Program-made: the position numbers and the translations under genes | Assembly: GCF_041435495.1 (NCBI RefSeq) | Contig: NZ_CP108644.1 | Coordinates: 6,309,501 to 6,373,500, forward strand | From: Streptomyces sp. NBC_01116 | GTDB lineage: Bacteria; Actinomycetota; Actinomycetes; Streptomycetales; Streptomycetaceae | Reading direction: 5' to 3' | Length of the DNA stretch: 64,000 bases | Shown: positions 52,072-59,413 of the stretch, piece after piece | Position numbering within the stretch: the first letter of the stretch is position 1 | Layout: every line of letters starts with the position of its first letter | The notes under the pieces: generated by a model | Seen by the model: only the letters and a program-made list of their open reading frames with translations | Told to the model about the DNA's origin: nothing | The model's database searches: none

Positions 52072-52874
52072 TGCCCGTACTGCGCTGGATACGCCGGAAC
52101 CTGGTCGTCATCGCTGGTCTGCTGACCCTCGCGTACATGATCCTTCCGAACATCGTCGTGATGGTGTTCTCGTTCAACAAGCCCAACGGGCGCTTCAACT
52201 ACGCCTGGCAGCGGTTCTCGCTGGACGCCTGGAAGGACCCGTGCGGCGTCGCCGACCTGTGCGGCTCGCTCTCCCTCTCGCTCCAGATCGCCTTCTGGGC
52301 GACGCTCGGGGCGACCGCGCTCGGCACGATGATCGCGTTCGCGCTGGTCCGCTACCGCTTCCGGGCGCGCGGCGCGATCAACTCGCTGATCTTCCTGCCG
52401 ATGGCGATGCCCGAGGTCGTCATGGCCGCCTCCCTGCTCACGCTGTTCCTGAACATGGGCGCCCAGCTCGGCTTCTGGACCGTGCTCATCGCCCACATCA
52501 TGTTCTGCCTCAGCTTCGTGGTCACGGCCGTCAAGGCGCGTGTGATGTCGATGGACCCGCGACTGGAGGAAGCCGCCCGCGACCTGTACGCGGGACCCGT
52601 GCAGACCTTCCTGCGGGTGACCCTCCCCATCGCGGCCCCGGGAATCGCGGCGGGAGCGCTGCTCGCCTTCGCGCTCTCGTTCGACGATTTCATCATCACG
52701 AATTTCAACGCGGGCTCCACCGTCACCTTCCCCATGTTCGTCTGGGGATCGGCACAGCGCGGCACGCCCGTGCAGATCAACGTCATCGGCACCGCGATGT
52801 TCGTCCTTGCGGTACTGATGGTTCTTGTCGGTCAGCTCATCGCGAGCCGCCGCAAGAGCAACGCTCGAAACTGA
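52071..52874 (+). CDS. potC: Polyamine ABC transporter permease PotC
   Basis: A 267-aa permease with six TM segments, from VVIAGLLTLAYMILPNIVVMV to FVLAVLMVLVGQLI. The EAA-type loop is LEEAARDLYAGPVQTFLRVTLPIAAPG. It pairs with PotB. The stop is followed after 23 nt by the FAD oxidoreductase gene, with GAAGGAG ahead of it. Confidence 0.94.
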   Translation: MPVLRWIRRNLVVIAGLLTLAYMILPNIVVMVFSFNKPNGRFNYAWQRFSLDAWKDPCGVADLCGSLSLSLQIAFWATLGATALGTMIAFALVRYRFRARGAINSLIFLPMAMPEVVMAASLLTLFLNMGAQLGFWTVLIAHIMFCLSFVVTAVKARVMSMDPRLEEAARDLYAGPVQTFLRVTLPIAAPGIAAGALLAFALSFDDFIITNFNAGSTVTFPMFVWGSAQRGTPVQINVIGTAMFVLAVLMVLVGQLIASRRKSNARN

Positions 52875-52897
52875 AATTCCTGAAGGAGTTGGAAACC

Positions 52898-54313
52898 ATG
52901 GCCCCAGCTGCCATGCGTACTGCTGCACAATCCCTTTCCGGCGCCAAGCCGGTCTCCTACTGGCTCGACGACCCGGCCAGGCCCGAGGCGCTGCCCGCCC
53001 TCACCGGCGACGAGCACACCGACCTGCTGGTCATCGGCGGCGGCTACAGCGGTCTGTGGACCGCGCTCATCGCCAAGGAGCGCGACCCGGACCGGGACGT
53101 CGTCCTCATCGAGGGGCACGAGGTGGGCTGGGCCGCCTCGGGCCGCAACGGAGGCTTCTGCGCCGCCTCCCTCACCCACGGCCTGGCCAACGGCGTGGAG
53201 CGCTGGCCGGACGAGATCGCGAAGCTGGAGGAGTTGGGGGAGCGGAACCTCGACGCCATCGAGGCCGCGGTCGCCCGCTATGGCATCGACTGCGAGTTCG
53301 AGCGGACCGGCGAGATCGACGTCGCCACCGAACCCCACCAGCTCCATGAGCTGCGGGAATGGCACGAGGAGATCGTCGGCCTCGGCATCACGGGCGTGGA
53401 CTTCCTGGACCGTGACGCCCTGCGCGCGGAGGTCGACTCGCCCACCTTCCTCGGCGGGCTCTGGGACCGGCGGGGCGTCGCGATGCTGCACCCGGCGAAG
53501 CTCGCCTGGGGCCTGAAGCGGGCCTGCCTGGAGCTGGGCGTACGGATCCACGAGCACACCCGGGGCCTGGACCTGGTCCGCTCCGGATCGGGGATGGCGG
53601 TCCGTACGCCGTACGGCCGGGTCTTCGCACGCCGTGTCGCCCTCGGCACCAACATCTTCCCGTCGCTCGTCAAGCGGATCCGCCCGTACACCGTGCCCGT
53701 CTACGACTACGCGCTGATGACCGAACCGCTCACCCCGGAACAGCTCGACTCCATCGGCTGGAAGGGGCGCCAGGGGCTCGGCGACAGCGCCAATCAGTTC
53801 CATTACTTCCGGCTTTCCGCGGACAACCGGATCCTGTGGGGCGGATACGACGCGATCTATCCGTACGGGGGCCGGCTCAGCGCCGATCTCGACCAGCGGC
53901 CGGAGACGTTCCTGAAACTCGCGGAGCAGTTCTTCACCTGTTTTCCGCAGCTTTCCGGACTGCTTTTCTCGCACGCCTGGGGCGGCGCGATCGACACCTG
54001 TTCCCGCTTCACGGCGTTCTTCGGAACGGCCCATCAGGGGCGGGTCGCGTACGCCGCCGGATACACCGGTCTCGGTGTCGGTTCGACCCGTTTCGGCGCC
54101 GATGTGATGCTCGACCTCCTCTCCGGCGAGGAGACGGCGCGGACCCGCCTGGACATGGTCCGTTCCAAGCCGATGCCGTTCCCGCCGGAGCCCTTCGCGT
54201 GGGCCGGGATCGAACTCACCAAGCGGTCCCTGGCCCGTGCCGACAGCAACGGCGGGCACCGGAACCTGTGGCTGAGGGCCATGGACAAGCTGGGCCTCGG
54301 CTTCGACAGCTGA
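52898..54313 (+). CDS. FAD-dependent amine oxidoreductase (PuuB-like)
   Basis: A 471-aa DAO-family flavoprotein. LLVIGGGYSGLWTALIAK (residues 43-60) is the FAD Rossmann motif, and GWAASGRNGGFCAASL is typical of gamma-glutamylputrescine oxidases (PuuB). It oxidises a primary amine to an aldehyde with release of ammonia and H2O2. Its place at the end of the PotABCD unit, upstream in logic of aldehyde dehydrogenases, supports gamma-glutamyl or free polyamine oxidation. Start ATG 52898 follows GAAGGAG. Confidence 0.9.
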   Translation: MAPAAMRTAAQSLSGAKPVSYWLDDPARPEALPALTGDEHTDLLVIGGGYSGLWTALIAKERDPDRDVVLIEGHEVGWAASGRNGGFCAASLTHGLANGVERWPDEIAKLEELGERNLDAIEAAVARYGIDCEFERTGEIDVATEPHQLHELREWHEEIVGLGITGVDFLDRDALRAEVDSPTFLGGLWDRRGVAMLHPAKLAWGLKRACLELGVRIHEHTRGLDLVRSGSGMAVRTPYGRVFARRVALGTNIFPSLVKRIRPYTVPVYDYALMTEPLTPEQLDSIGWKGRQGLGDSANQFHYFRLSADNRILWGGYDAIYPYGGRLSADLDQRPETFLKLAEQFFTCFPQLSGLLFSHAWGGAIDTCSRFTAFFGTAHQGRVAYAAGYTGLGVGSTRFGADVMLDLLSGEETARTRLDMVRSKPMPFPPEPFAWAGIELTKRSLARADSNGGHRNLWLRAMDKLGLGFDS

Positions 54314-54345
54314 GCCGCCTGCGTCCCAGGTCAGGGGCTGTGACC

Positions 54346-54366
54346 CAGTTCACTACCAACTGGTAG
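54346..54366. promoter_or_regulatory. Overlapping palindromes, candidate operator
   Basis: CAGTT (54346-54350) with AACTG (54358-54362), and CTACCA (54353-54358) with TGGTAG (54361-54366), overlap within 21 bp. They lie 95 nt before the small unknown gene and 33 nt after the oxidoreductase stop. Confidence 0.4.
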
Positions 54367-54460
54367 CCCCAACCCGCGTCATAGTCGGCGCCGAACGCTC
54401 TCTCGCACGTGTACGCACCGGCGGAACCCCGCCGGTGCTCACGTCAACGGGAGGCTGGTC

Positions 54461-54934
54461 ATGACTGGCTCGGAAACGAAGGCCGCGGTCGAGTGGCTCA
54501 CATCGGTGGCACCGGACCCGGCCGCCTGTCGGTGGGAGTGGGAGCGCAGTCCGCAGGGGATCGCGCTCCTTCCGGCCGGCAGGCGCTGGGACGTTCTGAT
54601 CCTTCCGGGCGAGCTGGGCTACCCGACGCTCGACGTCCTCGGCCGCCTGATCAACCGTCCGGGCCCCGTTCTCGCCGACTCGGGGGAGTCGCGCATGGGC
54701 TTCTTCGTCCCGCCGGGCACCGTCTCCCGCTGGATCGGCACCGGGATCAGGGGCTGCGGCCTGGGCACCTGGATCGTCGTCCCCTACCCGGGGCGGGCCA
54801 CCGGGGGAGTGCGCTGGCTGGTCCCGCCGGACGGCTCGGGGACCCTCACCGACGCCGGACTCCTCGAACGCGCGATGCACGAGGCGGCGGGAGCGGCCGC
54901 CCTGGACGCCCGCGGGGAGCGCCCGGAGGGCTGA
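54461..54934 (+). CDS. Small conserved protein of unknown function
   Basis: A 157-aa soluble protein without signal peptide or TM segments. Features seen are GRRWDVLILPGELGYPTLDVL, GPVLADSGESRMGFFVPPG and GTWIVVPYPGRATGG. The DSGE-GFFVPPGT pattern recalls the prim-pol-like small proteins of actinomycetes, but I cannot assign it. ATG 54461 follows GGGAGG. It has its own upstream palindromes and lies between the polyamine and chitinase units. Confidence 0.75.
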   Translation: MTGSETKAAVEWLTSVAPDPAACRWEWERSPQGIALLPAGRRWDVLILPGELGYPTLDVLGRLINRPGPVLADSGESRMGFFVPPGTVSRWIGTGIRGCGLGTWIVVPYPGRATGGVRWLVPPDGSGTLTDAGLLERAMHEAAGAAALDARGERPEG

Positions 54935-54951
54935 GTCGACCGCCAGAGGTC

Positions 54952-54978
54952 TTGACAACCTGATTGGTCTGGACCATG
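54952..54978 (+). promoter_or_regulatory. Chitinase promoter with DasR-type operator
   Basis: TTGACA at 54952-54957 is a consensus -35, with a CATGTT-like -10 about 17 nt on. ATTGGTCTGGACCATG at 54963-54978 overlaps the spacer and -10 and matches the dre consensus ACTGGTCTAGACCANT with few changes. DasR represses chitin genes until amino sugars are present (established for Streptomyces). Confidence 0.85.
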
Positions 54979-55022
54979 TTGTGCGCACGCCAACCCGAAT
55001 TCCCCCCTGCGCGGAGGCTGTT

Positions 55023-56849
55023 GTGGAACGCACCGGACCAACTGTCGGATTCTCCAGACTTCTGGCCGTCTGCTCGGCCGGCCTGCTCGCCGCCGGAGCC
55101 CTGGTCGCCATGGCCCCGGCGGCGGGCGCCGCCGATGTGGACCTGGCACGCAACGGCGGCTTCGAGGCCGGCCTGGACGGCTGGAACTGCGCGAACTCCA
55201 GCGGCGCGGCCGTCTCCACGCCCGCCCGCAGCGGCACCTCCGCGCTCAAGGCGACCCCGGCCGGCAGCGACCACGCGAAGTGTTCCCAGAGCATCACGGT
55301 CAAGCCCAACTCCTCGTACACGCTCAGCGCCTGGGTGCAGGGCAGCTACGTCTACCTCGGCGCGTCCGGCACCGGCACCACCGACGTCTCCACCTGGACC
55401 CAGTCCCCCGGTGCGTGGAAGCAGCTCACCACCACCTTCAAGACCGGCCCCTCCACCACCTCGGTGAGCGTCTACACCCACGGCTGGTACGGCACCCCGG
55501 CCTACTACGCCGACGACCTCACCCTCGTAGGACCCGGCGGCGAACCCGTCGTGATCCCGGCCGTCCCCGCCGGCCTGAAGACCACCGCGATCACCTCCTC
55601 CTCCGTCGCCCTCTCCTGGAACGCCGTCTCCGGCGCGAGCGGCTACAACGTCTACCGAGGTGGTACGAAGGTCGCCACGGCCACCGGTCCCTCCGCCACC
55701 GTGACGGGCCTGACCGCCTCCACCGCGTACAGCTTCCAGGTCAGCGCCACCAACGCGGCCGGCGAGTCCGCGCAGTCGGCCGCCGTCACCGCGACCACCA
55801 CGGCGGGCGGCGGAGGCGGCGGCGGCACCAAGCTCCCGCCCCGCGCCCTCGTCGGCTACCTGCACTCCAGCTTCGCCAACGGCTCCGGCTACACCCGGAT
55901 GGCGGACGTGCCCGCCTCCTGGGACGTCATCAACCTCGCCTTCGGCGAGCCCACCTCCGTCACCTCCGGCGACATCCGCTTCGCGCTCTGCCCGGTCGCC
56001 GAGTGCCCGAACGTCGAGTCCGAGGCGGAGTTCAAGGCCGCGATCAAGGCCAAGCAGGCCGCGGGCAAGAAGGTGCTGATCTCGATCGGCGGCCAGAACG
56101 GACAGGTGCAGCTCAACTCCACCGCCGCCCGGGACGCCTTCGTCACCTCCGTCTCGAAGATCATCGACACCTACGGCCTGGACGGCCTGGACATCGACTT
56201 CGAGGGCCACTCCCTCTCCCTCAACACCGGCGACACCGACTTCCGCAGCCCCACCTCGCCGGTGATCGTCAACCTGATCTCCGCGGTGAAGTCCCTCAAG
56301 GCGAAGTACGGCCCGGACTTCGTCCTCACGATGGCGCCCGAGACCTTCTTCGTGCAGCTCGGCTACCAGTTCTACGGCTCCGGCCCCTGGGGCGGCCAGG
56401 ACCCGCGCGCCGGCGCCTACCTGCCGGTCATCCACGCCCTGCGCGACGATCTGACCCTGCTGCACGTCCAGGACTACAACTCGGGCCCGATCATGGGCCT
56501 GGACAACCAGTACCACACCATGGGCGGCGCGGACTTCCACATCGCGATGACCGACATGCTGCTCGCGGGCTTCCCGGTGGCGGGCAACACCAGCCGGGTC
56601 TTCCCGGGCCTGCGCCCCGACCAGGTCGCCATCGGTCTCCCGGCCTCCACCCAGGCGGGCAACGGCCACACCTCACCGGCCGAGGTCAACAAGGCGCTCA
56701 ACTGCCTGACCAAGAAGACCGACTGCGGCTCCTACCAGACCCACGGGACCTGGTCCGACCTGCGCGGCCTGATGACCTGGTCGATCAACTGGGACCGCTT
56801 CAACAACTGGGAGTTCTCGAAGAACTTCGACGCCTACTTCGGCAGCTGA
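55023..56849 (+). CDS. Secreted GH18 chitinase with CBM and fibronectin III domains
   Basis: A 608-aa secreted enzyme. A signal peptide ends at about residue 36 (PAAGA/AD). A carbohydrate-binding module (NGGFEAGLDGWNC, about 40-175) is followed by an FnIII domain (about 180-262), a Gly-rich linker and a GH18 catalytic domain from about 274. The catalytic motif DGLDIDFE is at 387-394, with Glu394 as acid/base. The GTG at 55023 has GGAGG five bases upstream. Control by DasR is expected from the promoter. The 3' end overlaps the PAP2 gene by 50 nt. Confidence 0.95.
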   Translation: MERTGPTVGFSRLLAVCSAGLLAAGALVAMAPAAGAADVDLARNGGFEAGLDGWNCANSSGAAVSTPARSGTSALKATPAGSDHAKCSQSITVKPNSSYTLSAWVQGSYVYLGASGTGTTDVSTWTQSPGAWKQLTTTFKTGPSTTSVSVYTHGWYGTPAYYADDLTLVGPGGEPVVIPAVPAGLKTTAITSSSVALSWNAVSGASGYNVYRGGTKVATATGPSATVTGLTASTAYSFQVSATNAAGESAQSAAVTATTTAGGGGGGGTKLPPRALVGYLHSSFANGSGYTRMADVPASWDVINLAFGEPTSVTSGDIRFALCPVAECPNVESEAEFKAAIKAKQAAGKKVLISIGGQNGQVQLNSTAARDAFVTSVSKIIDTYGLDGLDIDFEGHSLSLNTGDTDFRSPTSPVIVNLISAVKSLKAKYGPDFVLTMAPETFFVQLGYQFYGSGPWGGQDPRAGAYLPVIHALRDDLTLLHVQDYNSGPIMGLDNQYHTMGGADFHIAMTDMLLAGFPVAGNTSRVFPGLRPDQVAIGLPASTQAGNGHTSPAEVNKALNCLTKKTDCGSYQTHGTWSDLRGLMTWSINWDRFNNWEFSKNFDAYFGS

Positions 56850-57648
56850 CCCACCACAGGGGCGCGAGCACGCAAGGCCCCAGGCACCAACTGGCCAGCA
56901 CGTCCAGCGGCCAGTGGTAGCCGTGCAGCACCAGACCGATGCCCGTCGCCGTGGTCAACAGGATCGCGGCGACGGGCATCATCCACGCCCGGGGCCAGGA
57001 AGCCCCCCGGAGCCACGACGGGCGGGGCAGGGCCAGCAGCACCAGGGCCGACGCCCCGTACGCCACGGCGGCCGTGGCCGTATGGCCGGACGGGAAGTAG
57101 TTGACCGCCTCGGTCAGCGGGCCCTGCCGGGCGGTGGCCACCTTCAGCGGGATCACCAGCGCGGGCACCGCCGCCATGGTGAGGGCCGCGTACACGGCGA
57201 GCCGCAGGGCACGACGCCACAGGGCGTACCCGATCGCGCAGGTCAGCACCGGAAGAGCCACCGGCATCCCGCCGAGGTCGGAGAAGACCTGGGTCAGCCC
57301 GGCCGGGCCGTGGCCGAACAGCTCCCCGCCCACGCGCTCGTCGAGCCGCAGGAGCGGACCCTCGACGGCGACCTGCCAGGTGATCAGCGAGAAGAGTGCC
57401 GCGAGCAGGCCGAGGAAGCGGAGAACGAGAGGGGCCGGCCACCCGGGAACAGGGGGGGTTGTTCCGGGATGGCCGGCGAGATCGGTTCGCCGCGCGCCCC
57501 GGGGGGTGTGGGGCGGGCGGCCGTCCGATCGGTGAGGAGTCCCGGAGCCGGAGGCTCCGGTGTGCGCGAACGCACGCCCGGGACGGCGCTGGGGAAGCCC
57601 CGGCCCGGCGTCGGCCGCGGTTTCCCGCGACCGAGGTGTTTCTCTCAT
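56800..57648 (-). CDS. PAP2 superfamily membrane phosphatase
   Basis: A 282-aa protein. A polar N-terminus of about 80 residues precedes five or six TM segments. The acid-phosphatase motifs are KVATARQGP (variant of KxxxxxxRP), PSGHT and LHGYHWPLDVLASW. Such enzymes dephosphorylate lipid phosphates including undecaprenyl-PP. ATG 57648 was chosen; the frame is open to 57738. The last 50 nt overlap the chitinase 3' end on the other strand. Confidence 0.85.
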   Translation of the reverse strand: MRETPRSRETAADAGPGLPQRRPGRAFAHTGASGSGTPHRSDGRPPHTPRGARRTDLAGHPGTTPPVPGWPAPLVLRFLGLLAALFSLITWQVAVEGPLLRLDERVGGELFGHGPAGLTQVFSDLGGMPVALPVLTCAIGYALWRRALRLAVYAALTMAAVPALVIPLKVATARQGPLTEAVNYFPSGHTATAAVAYGASALVLLALPRPSWLRGASWPRAWMMPVAAILLTTATGIGLVLHGYHWPLDVLASWCLGPCVLAPLWWVSCRSRRRSSSRTPSC

Positions 57649-57755
57649 CTGCAGAAACCGTACGGCAGTGGAGGGGTGGCCGACAGTCGCCACCACCTCC
57701 CGCCATCGCCCCCGCACACGTTCTTCACAGGCCCTCACCCGGATGGCGGACGGAA

Positions 57756-57770
57756 GCGGCCGAAGGCCGC
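57756..57770 (-). terminator. Short hairpin after gabT
   Basis: GCGGCC and GGCCGC flank GAA, 27 nt beyond the gabT stop. A weak terminator candidate between gabT and the PAP2 gene. Confidence 0.35.
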
Positions 57771-57796
57771 CGCCGCCCGTTCCCGGGTTCGAAGGA

Positions 57797-59137
57797 TCAG
57801 AGCGTGCCGAATGCCTGCTCGATCACGTCGAGGCCCTCGTTCAGCAGGTCCTCGCCGATCACCAGCGGCGGCAGGAAGCGCAGGACGTTGCCGTACGTAC
57901 CGCAGGTCAGGACCATGACGCCCTCGGCGTGACAGGCCTTCGCGAGCGCGCCGGCCGCCTCCGGGGCCGGGTCCTTCGTGCCGGACTTCACCAGCTCGAT
58001 CGCGATCATCGCGCCGCGGCCCCGGATGTCACCGATGATGTCGCCGTTCGGCAGCTTCGCCCGCATCTCGGCGAGGCGGCCCTTCATGACCTCCTCGATC
58101 CGCTTGGCCTTCCCGTTCAGGTCCAGCTCGCGCATCGTCTCGATGGCCCCGAGCGCACCGGCGCAGGCCACCGGGTTGCCGCCGTACGTACCGCCCAGGC
58201 CACCCGCGTGCGCGGCGTCCATGATCTCGGCGCGGCCCGTCACGGCGGACAGCGGCAGACCGCCGGCGATGCCCTTGGCCGTGGTGATCAGGTCCGGGAC
58301 GATGCCCTCGTCCTCGCAGGCGAACCACTGGCCGGTACGGCAGAAGCCGGACTGGATCTCGTCCGCGACGAACACGATGCCGTTGTCCTTCGCGAACCGC
58401 GCGATCGCCGGGAGGAAGCCCTTGGCCGGCTCGATGAAGCCGCCCTCGCCGAGCACCGGCTCGATGATGATCGCGGCGACGTTGTCCGCGCCGATCTGCT
58501 TGGTGATCTCGTCGATGGCCTGCGCGGACGCCTCGGCGCCGGCGTTCTCGGGCCCGGTCGGCCAGCGGTAGCCGTAGGCGACCGGGACGCGGTAGACCTC
58601 GGGCGCGAACGGGCCGAAGCCCTGCTTGTACGGCATGTTCTTCGCGGTCATGCCCATGGTGAGGTTGGTGCGGCCGTGGTAGCCGTGGTCGAAGACGACG
58701 ACGGCGGTGCGCTTGGTGTGGGCACGGGCGATCTTCACCGCGTTCTCGACGGCCTCGGCGCCCGAGTTGAACAGGGCGGACTTCTTCGCGTGGTCGCCCG
58801 GCGTCAGCTCGGCGAGCTGCTCGCAGACCTCGACGTACCCCTCGTACGGCGTGACCATGAAACAGGTGTGGGTGAAGTCCGCGAGCTGCGCGGTGGCGCG
58901 CCGCACGACGGCCTCGGCGGACGCGCCCACGGAGGTCACGGCGATCCCGGACCCGAAGTCGATCAGACGGTTGCCGTCCACGTCCTCGATGATCCCGCCG
59001 CCGGCGCGGGCGGTGAACACCGGCAGGGTGGAGCCCACACCTGCGGCGACGGCGGCGAGACGGCGGGCCTGCAGCTCCACCGACTTCGGGCCGGGGATGG
59101 CAGTGACGACGCGGCGCTCCTGCGGGATTGCGGTCAT
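57797..59137 (-). CDS. gabT: 4-aminobutyrate aminotransferase GabT
   Basis: A 446-aa class III PLP enzyme turning GABA and 2-oxoglutarate into succinate semialdehyde and glutamate. NSGAEAVENAVKIAR, FDHGYHGRTNLTMGMT, the VADEIQSGFCRTG Asp and DLITTAKGIAGG Lys are the GabT landmarks. The ATG at 59137 follows AGGAG. It completes the polyamine-to-succinate route with the dehydrogenases upstream. It diverges from the VirD4-like gene. Confidence 0.95.
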   Translation of the reverse strand: MTAIPQERRVVTAIPGPKSVELQARRLAAVAAGVGSTLPVFTARAGGGIIEDVDGNRLIDFGSGIAVTSVGASAEAVVRRATAQLADFTHTCFMVTPYEGYVEVCEQLAELTPGDHAKKSALFNSGAEAVENAVKIARAHTKRTAVVVFDHGYHGRTNLTMGMTAKNMPYKQGFGPFAPEVYRVPVAYGYRWPTGPENAGAEASAQAIDEITKQIGADNVAAIIIEPVLGEGGFIEPAKGFLPAIARFAKDNGIVFVADEIQSGFCRTGQWFACEDEGIVPDLITTAKGIAGGLPLSAVTGRAEIMDAAHAGGLGGTYGGNPVACAGALGAIETMRELDLNGKAKRIEEVMKGRLAEMRAKLPNGDIIGDIRGRGAMIAIELVKSGTKDPAPEAAGALAKACHAEGVMVLTCGTYGNVLRFLPPLVIGEDLLNEGLDVIEQAFGTL

Positions 59138-59413
59138 GAGGGGCTCCTGGGGGTGTTTCGGACGCTCTTCTCCTCGCAGGCTAGGGGCGGGGGAGGGGTG
59201 CGGGCATGCTCCGATCGGGAGTGGTGGCGGCGTGTCCTTGTCCTTGGCGGACAGGTGGCGGACGGATGGCCGACGGACGGCGGGGCGGGGCGGTCGCGTC
59301 CGCATCGCCTTCCAGGACGGTCACTATCCGGGCGCGTTGCTGAACTCACCGTGTGCGCCCACTAGATTGACCGGGGCAGCGGACGGACCGGCAGGTCAAG
59401 GGGGCAGTGGTTC

